Under the pieces are notes generated by a model, which ran no database searches, had not been told where the DNA came from, and saw nothing but the letters and a program-made list of their open reading frames with translations. The position numbers and the translations under genes were made by a program. Positions 43,653 to 56,384 of a stretch of DNA of 64,000 nt are shown in pieces (the stretch's first letter is position 1; every line of letters begins with the position of its first letter). This DNA comes from Rapana venosa (Eukaryota > Mollusca > Gastropoda > Neogastropoda > Muricidae), in contig CM054143.1 of assembly GCA_028751875.1 (NCBI GenBank), forward strand, positions 61,030,456 to 61,094,455, in the 5' to 3' direction.

Positions 43653-44152
43653 NNNNNNNNNNNNNNNNNNNNNNNNNNNNNNNNNNNNNNNNNNNNNNNN
43701 NNNNNNNNNNNNNNNNNNNNNNNNNNNNNNNNNNNNNNNNNNNNNNNNNNNNNNNNNNNNNNNNNNNNNNNNNNNNNNNNNNNNNNNNNNNNNNNNNNNN
43801 NNNNNNNNNNNNNNNNNNNNNNNNNNNNNNNNNNNNNNNNNNNNNNNNNNNNNNNNNNNNNNNNNNNNNNNNNNNNNNNNNNNNNNNNNNNNNNNNNNNN
43901 NNNNNNNNNNNNNNNNNNNNNNNNNNNNNNNNNNNNNNNNNNNNNNNNNNNNNNNNNNNNNNNNNNNNNNNNNNNNNNNNNNNNNNNNNNNNNNNNNNNN
44001 NNNNNNNNNNNNNNNNNNNNNNNNNNNNNNNNNNNNNNNNNNNNNNNNNNNNNNNNNNNNNNNNNNNNNNNNNNNNNNNNNNNNNNNNNNNNNNNNNNNN
44101 NNNNNNNNNNNNNNNNNNNNNNNNNNNNNNNNNNNNNNNNNNNNNNNNNNNN
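43653..44152. other. Scaffold gap, exactly 500 N
   Basis: Placeholder gap flanked by CA/C-rich sequence on the left and (GT)n on the right. Confidence 0.99.
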
Positions 44153-44271
44153 AATGTATAATGAGTGAGCGTGTGTTTTGTGTGTGAGGGTTTGTGGGTG
44201 TGTGTGTGTGTGTGTGTGTGGGTGGGGGGGGGGGGGTGTATGTGTGTGTGTGTTTGGATTGGGTGTTTTGT

Positions 44272-44405
44272 TTTTAACTTTGTCATCCGTTTTTACTGAT
44301 ACACAATTTCCTACTCTTCCGAAAGGAAGAACAGGTTTTTCAACGTGTGCCCAAGCTGTTCTGCCTACGTTCACACACAAGACCTTAGTTTACAGTGTAT
44401 CCCAA
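44272..44405 (-). mobile_element. SINE-2 internal fragment in arm 2
   Basis: TTGTCATCCGTTTTTACTG, CTACTCTTCCGAAAGGAAGA and GACCTTAGTTTACAGTGTAT: minus-strand SINE-2, more diverged than most copies. It sits at the position corresponding to the SINE-2 at 17,452 in arm 1. Confidence 0.6.
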
Positions 44406-44708
44406 GATTTAGTCTCATTTCCTTGTTTTGGTTCGACACGGTATGAGATCAAACCATGTGACTGGGTCAAAGTTCATGACCTATATTGTCAAAATGATGT
44501 GGTTGTTACTGGGGTTTTTTGTTTGTTTGCTTGTTTGTTTGTTTATTGAAGGTTTTACTTTCAGATCACATTGTTTGATATTGAGGGTCTTTTGTTGTGA
44601 GGTGTCTACTCTTTTTCTTTGACAGTAGTCAAGTTTTATATAAATAAAGACATTTAACAGCAGCTGAATGTGACTTTGTTTGAAGTTTGAGAGTGTGGTA
44701 AGTAGAAG

Positions 44709-44811
<103 letters not shown>

Positions 44812-45061
44812 CGTGTGCGTGTTCATATGCATGCATCCACAAATTCAAAACTAGGGCAAGCACTAAGAGAGAGAGAAAAGAGAGAGAGAGATGAGGAGGA
44901 GGAGGAGAAAGAGAGACAGACAGAGAGAGTGAGAGAGAGAGAGAGAAACACACACACAGAAACACTCTCTCTCTCACACACACACACAACACACACACAC
45001 ATACGCATGCCCGCATGCACATACACACAACACACACACACACTCACACACACACACACAC

Positions 45062-45101
<40 letters not shown>

Positions 45102-45541
45102 TATCAAGTCACAGTTACTTTATTTCTCTTCACTTTATCTCGATATCAAAGTCTTCAAACAGGTGACATTATTTTTCATGAGGAGATGGAGTGATTAAAC
45201 ATCAGCATTGGTCTGCATGACCTTGTAATCCTGACTTTTACCAGCAGCCACACACACAGGCATAAACAGGGGAACTCACTCCGGCATTCACTCACACAGG
45301 ACACCTTGGGCCTGACCTGTCAGCCCTCAACCCCGGCCAGCCCATTGTCTTTCCTACACCACAGACAGACAACAGTAGCTGTCTGAGCATTCCATGAAGA
45401 AGAAGAAGAAGAAAAAAAAGAAGAAGAAAAAGAAGAAGAAGAAAATCTTGAAAAGCTATAAACGATTTCTCTTTTTTCAGAATATTCTCTGTCTCTGTCC
45501 CTCTCTCTCTCTTGTCTGTCTGTCTGTCTGTCTCTGTCTCT

Positions 45542-45585
<44 letters not shown>

Positions 45586-46059
45586 TCTTTCTCTCTTGCT
45601 TCTCTCTCTCACACACACACACACAGGGCACACGGAATACTGAATGCATTTGTTTAAAGTAGATCATTTGTTTTGATTTGGAAGGACCCACTTATTCGCA
45701 TTTGTCCTTGTTTTGGCTGTCGCCACATATTTTTACCATGAAGTTTTGTGTTGTTTTTTGCTTTGTTTTTCTAGGCTTTGTTTGACCCCATTCTAGGGGC
45801 TGGAGACCTGAAGAATGAACTTTGTTCATTATTCATTGTTCATTGTCTTTAAAAAGGTAAAAAAGAGGGGTATACCAGTAATTGTTTGTTCTTTACATTT
45901 ATTTATCGCATTTGTAACTGCGATATTGTGGTGGATGTATATGTGTTCAATGAAAATACGACAATTAATAAAATGTGTTTCCTTCTTCTTCATCATCATC
46001 AAATGCTCAGACAGCAACTATCATTGTCTGTTATGTGAGTAAAAATACGTTACGCTTCC

Positions 46060-46270
46060 GTTAAGCGCCTAACAAATAAGGCCCAGCACATCTGACTTCG
46101 CATAAGAGAGAATTGTTATCTTTTCAGTCTTTCTGTGGGAAAATGCAGAAGAATGGATCAAGAAAGAAGAAAATAGACAAGAAGGGTCTGATAAGAAGAG
46201 AAAAAGGAACAAGGTCGAAACCAAGAAAGGGGTAGAAAAAAAAGGAATTTGTAGCACAGAATAAAGCCAC
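46060..46270 (-). repeat. Repeat R-B copy in arm 2
   Basis: Minus strand contains CTTGTTCCTTTTTCTC, TTCTTGATCCATTCTTCTGC and GCGAAGTCAGATGTGCTGGG, matching 63,795-64,000 strongly at its 3' part. Confidence 0.65.
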
Positions 46271-46992
46271 ATCGGGTTATGTCATTTTGCCACCTGTTTT
46301 TCTTACGTTCCTACTATGAGAGAAATACCCGGATATGCTAGACATTCACTGCGCTAAGAAATGACAATAGCACCAACAATGATACCCCTTCTCTCCCTCT
46401 ACACACACACACACACACAACAACAACACACACACAAACACACCATATGGACTTGTCCATTCGGGTTATTAAATTGTCCTAACACACATTCAAACACACA
46501 CACACACACAAAGACATTCACAACACACACACACACACACACACTCACACACAATGCACCCCACACACACACTCACAACTCACACACACACACGTAAACG
46601 TACATATAGTATGTTTGTTGTTTTATTTTAACAGAGAGCCATCTATAGGGAAGAAAAAAAAGCAAACAAACAGCAATAACAAAAATAAAAACAACATCAA
46701 TAAAACAACTTTTAAAAACAGCATAAGCAATAACAAAAAACCCATGAGCAAAGATATGAAAAACAAAAATAAGTCACCGCCTTTAACGGACGGACAACAA
46801 CTCAACAACGCAACAAAAACCATTTGAAGAAGGACACACAAAGAGCAAACAGGGAGAAACAACACGCGGAACATGAAACCCGACAAAAATGTATCAAGAA
46901 ACAATTTTAACCGCACATGGTGTGTGTTGTAGGATGTGGTGAATTTGTGTGTGTGTGTGTGTGGGGGTGTGTGTGTGTGTGGTGGTGTGTGG

Positions 46993-47027
<35 letters not shown>

Positions 47028-47287
47028 TGTGGTGTGTGTGGTGTATGTGTGTGTGGTGTGTAGTGTATGTGTGTTGTGTGTGTATGTAGTGTGTGTGTGT
47101 GTGTGTTGTAGTGTGTGTGTGTGTGTGTGTGTTGGTAGTGTGTGTTGTTCGTGTGTGTGGTGTGGGGGTATGTGTGTGTGTGTGTGTTTTTATGTTGTGT
47201 TGTGTATGTTGTGTGTGTGTAGTCTGTGTGTGTTGTGAGTGTGTGTGTTTGTGGGTCTGTGTGTCTCTGTGTGTGTTTATTATATGT

Positions 47288-47372
47288 TTTATTATTCTTT
47301 TATTTCGTGAATAATGGAATGAGCCCTGTGTGCTTTTCTTCATCCAGTCTCCGTGTGTATGCAGTTTTGTTA
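47288..47372 (-). mobile_element. SINE-2 3' fragment
   Basis: TTCTTTTATTTCGTGAATAA TGG, CATCCAGTCTCCGTGTGTAT GCAG: minus-strand SINE-2 terminus breaking off into GT-rich sequence. Confidence 0.65.
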
Positions 47373-47682
47373 ATTTGTGTGTTTGTAGGGATTGTGTGTC
47401 TGTTGTGTGTGTCTTGTGTCTGTTTTGTGGTCTGTGTGTATGTCTGTGTGTCTGTGTGTGTGTATGTCTGTGTGTGTCTGTGTCTGTGTGTCTGTGTGTA
47501 TGTCTGTATGTGGTCTATGTGTGTGTATGTGTGGTCTGTGTGTATGTATGTGTGCCCTGTATGTATGTCGTAGTATGTGTGTGTCTGTGTGGTATGTCTG
47601 TGTTATGTCTGTTTTCACATCTTGGGTCATGGGATTGTTCTTCCGTTACGTTTAGTCAAGGTGGGCATTACTTCCTGTGGTA

Positions 47683-47715
<33 letters not shown>

Positions 47716-47723
47716 GTGTGTGG

Positions 47724-47791
<68 letters not shown>

Positions 47792-47962
47792 TTAACGTGA
47801 CTGAAAGAAAGAGATAAGGGGGGAGTGTTGATTTAGTGTGGACAGGTGGGGGTCAATGTTTGTAAGCATACTACAATGCTGGGATTCAGTTTTGGTTTGG
47901 AAAGAAAAACATCAGGAACTTGCGCTTGCCTCCTGAGAATGTGTTCCTTGTACAGTTTTCCA

Positions 47963-47993
<31 letters not shown>

Positions 47994-48016
47994 GGTGTGT
48001 GTGGTGTGTTTGTGTG

Positions 48017-48074
<58 letters not shown>

Positions 48075-48570
48075 GTGCTAGGGCGGGTTTGTGCATGCAA
48101 GCATATGCGTGATGTGTGTGTGATAATTATCATAGGTAAAAACAAAGCGACATTAGAACAAGAAAAATGCTAACTTGTAACCTGCAGCAAATGGGTAACT
48201 GGACTTTGAAGCAAACATTTACAAATTCTGAACATTGATAAAAAGTCACTGAAAACATTTTCTAATGAACAATCACCAATATTGGGCAAAATTTATTTTA
48301 AGGTTCGGCATTTAATAATCAAATGAAGACTTGACAGTTTTTCACTTCAGGAGCATGTAATGTCTGCTACAAATTTGGTTTTAATACATTTAGCTTTGGT
48401 CAATAGAGATACGAGATCATTTGTCTGAGCTTTGCCATGCTGTAATGGGGAAAATCTGAAACTATAATTATGTTTTAGGTTATAAATCTTTATAACATGT
48501 TTGTTAGAAATGTTACCGAAGTCTTTATCCAATAACTTTGTGTGCGCTATTGTTGTTGTCCTCAATTTAA

Positions 48571-49040
48571 GGAGTGGTTAAGACCATTAACGTCAGTTCC
48601 GTGGGTCCATTAAGTCGTGGGTTCAAATCTCCGCAGCATGTGGTGAATGAAAGGTGGGAGATTTTTACGATCCCCCAGGTCAGCTTCAAGTGCAGGCCTG
48701 CCAGTGCCTTAATTCCCTTCGTGTACCTACACATTCCTTCACCCTCACCTATCCCGTAGTCCCGTGGACTGTGGGGGCACCACTGAAGATTTTGAAACCA
48801 GCTTCCTCCACTTCCCGCGATCCTCTGCTGTCCACACACGTGCAGAAGATCAAACACGCCCTTTGAAGATCCCGTCAGTTACGTCAGCGTTCGGTGAGTT
48901 ACGGAAACACGAACATACCCAGTATACAGCTCGGAAGAAGGAATGCGGCTACCTTCATGGTGGCCACAAAAAAAAGAAAGTCGCCTACGCAACCATGTGA
49001 CCAATGGTAAACCTCGGAGTTGTAGCCGACGAACGAAAAA
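48571..49040 (+). mobile_element. SINE-4, tRNA-Leu/Ser-like head
   Basis: Starts GGAGTGGTTAAGACC (A box of the GxxGAGTGGTTAAG type seen in tRNA-Leu/Ser) and has GTCGTGGGTTCAAATCTCC (B box, about 48,614-48,632). The body includes GGGAGATTTTTACGATCCCC, CCTCCACTTCCCGCG and the end AATGCGGCTACCTTCATGGT, AGTCGCCTACGC, GTTGTAGCCGACGAACG. Fragments at 28,898 and 34,755. It abuts the LINE tail at the edge of inverted-duplication arm 2. Confidence 0.8.
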
Positions 49041-49519
49041 GCAAAACCCATAAAAAAAGAAAAACCATAAAAAAAGAAAAACCATAAAAAAAGGAAAACC
49101 CATGAAAAAAGAAAAACCCATGAAAAAAGAAAAACCCCGAGCCACATAACCCATCCCCACACCTCGCGTACGACAGGCCTCCATTTTCATGACAAAAATA
49201 AAACTTTAAAAAAAAATCCGCAGGGGGGGAGGGGGGGGTAAGAAGGGGAAGGGGAAGCAAAAGTGAAGGGGGAGATGTTTTGATGAAAACAAATTGCTTG
49301 TGGGAACCCTGAATTAATGTATGCTGCGACTGCGTGGTCACCTCACATTAAGCGATGCACGCAAGAGGAGGGAGAGGTGGGGGGGGGGGGTAGGGGTGGG
49401 GGGGGGGGGGGGGGATGTGGGGGAATTAAATGAATGAAAAGGTGGTGTGAAAGGATTCAAGGAGAAGGTGTGGGGATGGGGGGTGGGATGGGGGTAGGGG
49501 GGGGGGGGGGCTAGGGGAG
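49041..49519. repeat. CCATAAAAAAAGAAAAA repeats, then G-rich blocks
   Basis: 49,046-49,138 holds about five 18-20-bp units. 49,140-49,380 is unassigned, with G-rich blocks at 49,220-49,240 and 49,376-49,515 (runs of 9-14 G). No gene. Confidence 0.7.
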
Positions 49520-49557
<38 letters not shown>

Positions 49558-49707
49558 ACAGACAGACAGACAGACAGAGAAGAAATAGAGAAAGAGAGAG
49601 ACAGAGAGAGAAAGAAACAAAAGAGAAAACAGACAGACAGAGGGGACACACACACACACACACAACACACACAAAGGGGGTAGGGAGAGGCAAGGACAGA
49701 GAGGTAT

Positions 49708-49744
<37 letters not shown>

Positions 49745-49922
49745 GACAGAGACAGACAGAGAGACAAAGGGCAAGAAAAACACCCACGGTGAGGACAGAG
49801 AGACAGAATGCAATATCGCAAACGAGAACAATTATTGCTAAGAACTATAAATTGTTAAAACGTTCTCGTCTTATGTCATAACACACTTTGAATTCATTTT
49901 GAACTGATATTCTCTCTTCTGC

Positions 49923-49954
<32 letters not shown>

Positions 49955-49988
49955 GAGAGATGAAGAGAGAGAGAAGAAGAGAGAGAGG

Positions 49989-50022
<34 letters not shown>

Positions 50023-50285
50023 GGGGAAGAGAGAGAGAGAGAGAGGAACGAGAGGAGAGAGAGTGCACTCACACACACACACAACACACACACACACACA
50101 CACAAACACAAACACACACACAGGAGGGGAGGGAGGGGTAAGGACAGAGAGACAGACAGAAGATAATGCAATATCGCAAAATAATGAGAACAAGAACCGC
50201 TTAAAAAAATATAAAACGTTAAATTGCACTCGTCTCATGTCAGAACACACTTTGAATTTCATTTTGAATTGATATTCTGTCGTGT
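49520..50285. repeat. Tandem duplication of a GA/CA/(GACA)n block
   Basis: Two units of about 360 bp end alike: 49,795-49,925 and 50,145-50,280 share AATGCAATATCGCAAA, AACACACTTTGAATT and TTGATATTCT/CTGATATTCT. Each unit holds GA, CA and (CAGA)n arrays of different length. Ser/Leu-rich open frames are repeat translations. Confidence 0.8.
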
Positions 50286-50596
50286 GTCTCCGGTATCAAA
50301 ACAGATATAACTGCAATAACGCACGAGAAATGGATACAGCTTATCCAAAGAAAAGCCACACGTGATTAAAAAAGTGAACATAAAAAACCCTCACATATAT
50401 ATTTCCGACTTAGGATTTAGAATGTTTTTCTTTTCTGTAATTCTGAAATAGATTTTTTTGCTATCTAATCTGATCAGCTAATCGGTTTAAAACAAATTTT
50501 GAACTAATTCTATGACACCGTTGTCCTTGGTAAAATTCTGTAAAAAAAAAAAGCCGTTTTCGTAAGGAAACAGATCAACATGTGGATAAGAAAAGA
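50286..50596. other. Unassigned AT-rich sequence
   Basis: No gene or repeat recognised. Confidence 0.5.
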
Positions 50597-50692
50597 GGGT
50601 GGCGCTGGTCTTGTGGCGACGTGCTCTCCTTAGGGAAGAGCAGCTTTGATTTCATACAGAGATATCTGCCATGACTTGATTCAAGTGGTATG
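50597..50692 (+). mobile_element. SINE-1 3' fragment, copy e
   Basis: GGGTGGCGCTGGTCTTGTGG, GACGTGCTCTCC, CATACAGAGATATCTGCCAT GACTTGA: the 3' third of SINE-1, followed at once by pentamer repeats. Confidence 0.75.
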
Positions 50693-50910
50693 CAATATGA
50701 TAGAATACAATACAATACAAAACAACACAACACAACACAACACAATTCAGTACAATACAATACAAAACAACACAACACAACACAATGCAGTACAATACAA
50801 TACAAAATAACACAACACAACACAATGCAGTACAACACAATACAAAATAACACAACACAACACAATGCAGTACAATACAATACAAAATAACACAGTTCAA
50901 TACAGTATAG
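50693..50910. repeat. ACAAT/ACAAC pentamer array with about 55-60-bp higher-order period
   Basis: (CAATA) and (CAACA) pentamers broken by AATGCAGTA or AATTCAGTA at regular spacing, four periods. Confidence 0.9.
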
Positions 50911-50917
50911 TGTATCC

Positions 50918-51052
50918 AGTGTATCCAGAGACAATCAAGATCAGTGTATCCAAAGATAATCAAGATCAGTGCATCCAGACGTAATCAAGATCAGTGTATC
51001 CAGACGTAATCAAAATCAGTGTATCCAGACGTAATCAAGATCAGTGTATCCA
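50918..51052. repeat. Minisatellite, 25-bp unit, about 5 copies
   Basis: Unit about AGTGTATCCAGACGTAATCA AGATC, very well conserved. Confidence 0.9.
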
Positions 51053-51243
51053 CTTTCTATTTGTGAACTGCAGTGCCATACATCAGTTGCTTCGGTTTTC
51101 AAGTTGAGATAGACAGCGGCTTGATTCTCAGCGCTGTGCGGAGAACATAGCTAGCTGCAATCTCACAGAATGGAAACAATGACACCCGGACCTTCAATTG
51201 TTGCTGAATACTCCAAGTAAGGTAGTTATAGTATCACCAAGAA

Positions 51244-51335
51244 AGGTGGCCCTGCTCTTGTGGCGACGCGCTCTCCCCGGGGAGAGCAGCCCGAATTTCA
51301 CGCAGAGAAATCTCATGACTTAAAAGGGTATAAAA
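51244..51335 (+). mobile_element. SINE-1 3' fragment, copy f
   Basis: AGGTGGCCCTGCTCTTGTGG, GACGCGCTCTCCCCGG, GAATTTCACGCAGAGAAAT. Followed by AAT and ACAAC-type repeats. Confidence 0.8.
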
Positions 51336-51510
51336 ATATATAAAACCAAAAAAATAATAATAATACAACGCAAGACAATAGAACACAACACAGTACAATG
51401 TGATATCCTTTATTACCACACAATTCAACATATTGTAATACATGTAACACATCTAGTGTCAGCAGTATGTTCAGCAAAATGTGTGCTGTATAGTTGATTA
51501 CTGTGGACGT

Positions 51511-51845
51511 AGTGGGCTGTGGTCAGGAGGTAACCCACCTGCCTAGAAATAGAACAAAACCCGGGTTAGAACCCCGTTTGTTTCCGAAACTTTACCCCCA
51601 TCCACTAGATCGTGAGTGATGGTCTGGGTGCTAGTCTTTCGGATGAACCACGTAAAATAACCCATGGAAACAAGAGAGTTGTCCCTGGTAATGTTTTGTC
51701 AAACCATTGCCAGTCTGACAGGGAAACGATACACATGCAGACAGGAAAAGAAAAAAAATGACGAGTGGCGCTGCTCTTGTGGCGACGCGCTCTCCCCAGA
51801 AACAGCAACCCGAATTTCACGCAGAGAAATATGCCGTGACATACA
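51511..51845 (+). mobile_element. SINE-1 copy g, nearly full length
   Basis: Head GTGGTCAGGAGGTAACCCAC (A box) and GGGTTAGAACCCCG (B-box region), core GCTAGTCTTTCGGATGAAC with the following ~30 bp deleted, then GGCGCTGCTCTTGTGGC and GAATTTCACGCAGAGAAAT. The tail differs from the L2-like tail of copy b. Confidence 0.85.
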
Positions 51846-52171
51846 GTAGTGTATGAATATTTCAATATAAAATATTTTGAAGGGTTTAAACTCACAGCCC
51901 CTCGCTTCTCTACACACACAACACACACAGCTACTCTTTACCAGCACACCACCAACACTAGCAATTCCTCATCACACTGACACACTGATTTCCAGGGACA
52001 GGGGGAGGGGAGAGGGGATAGAGAGAGGGAGGACAGGAGGAGGGAGGAGGAGGATGGAAAGGAAAGGAAAAGGAACACATGTCTGTGTACCTGTCACCCC
52101 TCCCTCCCCCCCCCCCCACCACCACCACCAATCACCGCCATCCCCATCCACATGTCATGCCCACCCCCTCA

Positions 52172-52236
<65 letters not shown>

Positions 52237-52439
52237 AATAGTGAAATGTCTATCAGTTAAGACATTTGGTTAATATATATATATTTATATATTATTAATA
52301 TTATATATATATATATTATTTATGTCTGAAAGGCCGAGAACTTTGTTAGGTGTAACTGGTGTACAAACAGTTGAAGTAGTTCGTGTTTCTTTGGGAAATC
52401 ACTCGTGATAATACCAACATCATTTTTGTACTGTTTTGT
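51846..52439. other. Unassigned, with CT and AT arrays
   Basis: Poly-C/CCA at 52,105-52,130, (CT)n at 52,172-52,232, (AT)n-rich 52,276-52,322. No gene. Confidence 0.6.
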
Positions 52440-52518
52440 TTGAAGTTTCTTTTGTCAAAATGAATACCCCTTGTATACAGGCCGGTGGCCTTACAGTTAA
52501 AATCCTGAGTTCCTGAGT

Positions 52519-52606
<88 letters not shown>
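52440..52606 (+). mobile_element. R-E 3' end copy plus (CT)n
   Basis: GGCCTTACAGTTAAAATCC, then CTGAGTTC twice, then (CT)n. Same architecture as 58,000-58,160 and, on the other strand, 5,868-5,960 and 6,233-6,360. Confidence 0.5.
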
Positions 52607-53049
52607 GTCATCATCGATACATATGGCGCAGAAATCAATACCTCTCAGGGCGATTGCTGCATCAACTGACACGCAATGGTGTGTGGGTCTGAAAGTTCAT
52701 TCTGTTATAGCTAGAGCAGTCAGGTTTTTTCAGTCAGGTTTGTACCACCGCCCGAAACCCTTACTTTTTGACAGGCAGACTGGCAGATAAAAAGAAATAA
52801 TAAAAATAATGACAAGTTGATTGGATTTCGTTGGTTTGAGTTGGTTTCCTAGAATTTTGATTGGTAATATTATGATTTTGATTTCTCAATGTGTGTGTGT
52901 AGTTTCCATATGTGTCAAAGTCAAAGTCATTTTTTTTCAGATGTGTGTGTGTTTGTGTGTGCATAGATGTATGTGTGTGTGCGAGTACGCGTACACATGT
53001 ATGTATGTACACGCACACATACAAGCACACATTTACAAGCAACACACAC
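52607..53049. other. Unassigned, with an R-H tail fragment and GT/CA repeats
   Basis: 52,907-52,945 reads GTCAAAGTCAAAGTCATTTT, the R-H tail on the minus strand. GT/CA repeats flank it up to the LINE at 53,050. Confidence 0.5.
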
Positions 53050-54300
53050 ACAAGTTTAAAAAGGCAAAAGTTATACCAGTCCATAAATCAGGCGACTGTT
53101 CTTCTCCTTCAAATTACAGGCCAATTTCAATTCTCTCCGCATTATCTAAACCCATTGAACAACACATACAAACATCCATAAATCCTTACTTTATAAACAA
53201 CAGTCTCTCCGAGGATCAATCAGGGTTTCGTAAAAACTATTCCTGTCACACTGCTCTAACTCAGCTCACTGGCAGTCTCCTACACAATATAAATGACAAT
53301 AAGTTTACTGGCCTCCTTTTTGTTGACTTTGAAAAAGCATTTGATGTGATCAACCACTCTTTGTTATTGCGCAAATTAGAATTGTACAAACTGCCACCTG
53401 AAGTTATCCAACTTATAGAAAATTTTCCGTCTAATAGGCAGCAGCTTGTATCTGTAAATAATCAAACATCAGAACTACCACCCATTAGATGTGGGATACC
53501 ACAAGGCTCAGTATTGGGACCACTCTTGTTTTCAGTCTACGTAAATGATTTACCTTGTTTTATTAAATGTAGCTGTGAAATGTTTGCTGACGATACCACT
53601 CTCTTTTGTAGTGATTAAGACTCTGCAGGTTAACTCCCAAACTTCAATATAGTATAAGTATTGACAGATTGATTATTTGGACTCAATTAAACCATATGTC
53701 CTTAAATGCACAAAACACAATGTGTATGTACGTATCAGCAAGACAGAAAAGGCAAAAAATGAACGATAGGTTTCAACCTCTCTTATTGGATAACGGAATA
53801 GTTGAAGAAGTTGACTCTCATAAAATATTAAGTGTTACCATTGACAAAAATATGACTTGGACTGATCACATAATGTCACTAGGTAAACGCCTAGCTCACA
53901 GGCTAAAATTATTTTTGGGCGGTCACATTTTACCAATCATTGAATATGCGTCAATTATTTGGGATACCTGCAGTGGAACGAACTTGAAATTCATTCATCG
54001 TTTATATAAAAGAGCAGTAAAACTTGTGTTGTTAAAAACAAGCACCCTGACAATTAAGGATTATAAGCAAATAAATGCCTTGACATTTCGAAACCGACTT
54101 TTATTCAATAAAGCTGTGTTTATGCAAAAATTTGTTAATCAAAATGCACCTCCGAAGATTACCAAAGCTTTCAAAATTAACCAACATAGACACAACCATT
54201 TGCTAACATTTCCAAGACCCAGAAATGACCTATATAAATCGAGCCTCTTGTATTCAGTCAGTTACCTATGGAATAAACTCCCCCAAAATTAAAATGTATT
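53050..54300 (+). pseudogene. Jockey-superfamily LINE reverse transcriptase (5'-truncated, one main break)
   Basis: The first block, to 53,618, is open. It reads KAKVIPVHKSGDCSSPSNYR (xNYRPIS), SEDQSGFRKNYSCHTAL, FVDFEKAFDVINH, CGIPQGSVLGPLLF and EMFADDTTLF (FADD catalytic box). It stops at 53,618. 53,669-54,292 continues with NAQNTMCMYVSARQKR, HKILSVTIDKNMTWTDHI, LPIIEYASIIWD, LYKRAVKLVL and SVSYLWNKLP before its stop. The first upstream residues of the 265-residue frame are flanking CA-repeat DNA. No endonuclease or RNase H remains. The clade within the Jockey superfamily (CR1/Rex1-like) is not fixed. Confidence 0.88.
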
Positions 54301-54627
54301 AATAGCAAAGATCAGTATAAAACACATCTAAAAAAGATATTTCATTAATAAAAATTCATAACACGACTTGTAAACTTAAGACATGATATCCACTTACGTA
54401 TCATCCTGAACTATTTCGCTGGAACATGTATATATTGGGTTTATTGTAGTAATTAGAATCAATATAATGTTGCATGTAGCATGTAGGGGGGGAGTGATTA
54501 AGGTGTCACTGACGTAATTCTTGTCATTAAAATCGTATATGACCCAAGTTTATATATTCATATAGAGTATATGTGTAAGTTTTGATCTACATATGGGTTG
54601 TTATGATATCGACCCCGACATGCCTTG

Positions 54628-54690
<63 letters not shown>

Positions 54691-54712
54691 GTGTGTGTTG
54701 TGTGTGTGTGTG

Positions 54713-54743
<31 letters not shown>

Positions 54744-55344
54744 GTGTAAATGGTTCGGTTTTGGATTTTATTTCTTGTTGTTTGGGGCTATTTTCGTCTT
54801 TGTGTTACACAAAATAATGCTGGTTTATTTTATTTTGTCGCTGTATATTCTTTCATTGTATTAGTGACTTAAATTGTATTGTGATGTAGTATGCTGGCGG
54901 TTTTAAATTGCTGAATTTATTCTGTGAGGATTCTAGTTACCTAAATCAAAAAGCACATGTACATACGTGTTTATTGACAGGAGAGGCAGGGAATGGAGTC
55001 TTTGTTTTACTTTTTTGCTCTGAATCCAATGTCTGTTTGGTTGTTTCTTGTTTTTCCTTTATATATGAGTATATGTGGTGAAGGGGATATGGGTGAGGGT
55101 TTGTACGTGTATGTAAATGTTTAAATGATTTAATACGAAACTGTATATCAGTTCCTTGTTTGTATCCATTTGTTGTTGTTGCTATTGTATGGTGGTGGTG
55201 GGGGTGAGTTCTAGTTGTTTTTTTTTTTTGTTTGTTTATTTTGGGTTTTCCATTGTTTTAGAGTGGTTTTCTTGGTAGGGTGTATTTTGGAATTTTTTCG
55301 TCTTTTGTTAGTTCCATTATTGTTCTTTATTTGTTTGGCTGTTA
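54301..55344. other. AT-rich 3' flank with (GT)n
   Basis: Probably the 3' UTR of the LINE at its start. (GT)n at 54,628-54,745, then T/G-rich sequence. No gene. Confidence 0.5.
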
Positions 55345-55888
55345 TTGTTGTTTTATGTTGCTATGTGTGCTGTTGTTGTTGTTGTGTATGCTATGTGTGT
55401 GTTTGTTTGTTTGTTTATTTGTTTTGCTATGGTTGGTCTTGTTTTATCTTTTTTGTTTGTTTTTTCTCAGTGTATATGTGTGGTTGGAGGTTTTGTGTGA
55501 TGTGGGGAGGGGGGGAGTTGGTGGTGTCTTTAAAAAAATTTCTCTTCTTTGTTTTGGTTTGGTTTGTCTTTGTTGCTTGTTTGTTTGTATAATGGTGGAT
55601 ATATTTTCAGGAGATTTTTTTATTTATTTGATTTGTATGGTTTAACATTGTTCAGGATTTTTAGGTTTTGCTTTTAATTCTATGTATGGATATATTGTTG
55701 TCTCCTCTTGTTTGATTTGTATGGTTTATCATTGATTAGGTTTATATTCTATGTCTGCATATATATCATCTTTTTGTCTCTTTTTTTCTTTTAGATAGAT
55801 GGCTTGATGAAGAAAAGCGATTGCACTGCTTATTCAATGTACCAACTGAAAATAAAAGTTTGACTTTGACTTTGATTTTGACACACAC
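55345..55888 (+). mobile_element. Repeat R-H copy 2 (TTTGACT tail)
   Basis: Matches 42,390-42,912 throughout: TTTGTCTTTGTTGCTTGTTT, GGTTTATCATTGATTAGGTT, AGATAGATGGCTTGATGAAG, TATTCAATGTACCAACTG, GAAAATAAAAGTTTGACTTT GACTTTG, then CA repeats. It could be the 3' UTR of the LINE at 53,050, which lies upstream on the same strand. This is not provable from two copies. Confidence 0.65.
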
Positions 55889-56045
55889 ACAGCTAATAGA
55901 TTATCATACCGATTTTTGTCGATATGCCTTTTAGCTATCTTGAAGAATATATCCCGGGGAATTGGGGGGGAGGGAAGTTGGGGGGGGGGGGGGTAAACCA
56001 CTTACTCACCCTTAACTATTTTTATAGTAAGAGTTAATTGAGCAA

Positions 56046-56348
56046 TGGAATCGGGCCCTATACTGACCTTAAAACCCTCGCAAGACAACGAAAACTGAAG
56101 TGGTTTGGTCATGTCACACGCTCCTCCGGTCTTGCTAAAGCAATCCTACAAGGCACAGTGAGGGGATGAAGAAGAAGAGGCAGACAAAGGAAGAGATGGG
56201 AGGACAACATTCGAGAGTGGATAGACATGGAGCTGAGAGACACCCTGAGGGCGGCCGAGAGACGAGAGGACTGGAGAAAGGTGGTTGACAAAGCTTCGAA
56301 GGCGCCCCAAAGAATTCGGAATCTGAGGGATCGGTGACGGTGACGGTG
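56046..56348 (+). mobile_element. RTE-like LINE copy C (C-terminal 100 residues only)
   Basis: Encodes KLKWFGHVTRSSGLAKAILQ, GRQRKRWEDNIREWIDMELR and KAPQRIRNLRDR, with one in-frame TGA at about 56,167. The frame ends in a CGGTGA tandem repeat that supplies TGA stops. A 10-bp target-site duplication, AATTGAGCAA, lies at 56,036-56,045 and 56,349-56,358. A very short, 5'-truncated insertion. Confidence 0.9.
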
Positions 56349-56384
56349 AATTGAGCAAACTTGTAATCTATATGTATTTGTCCG

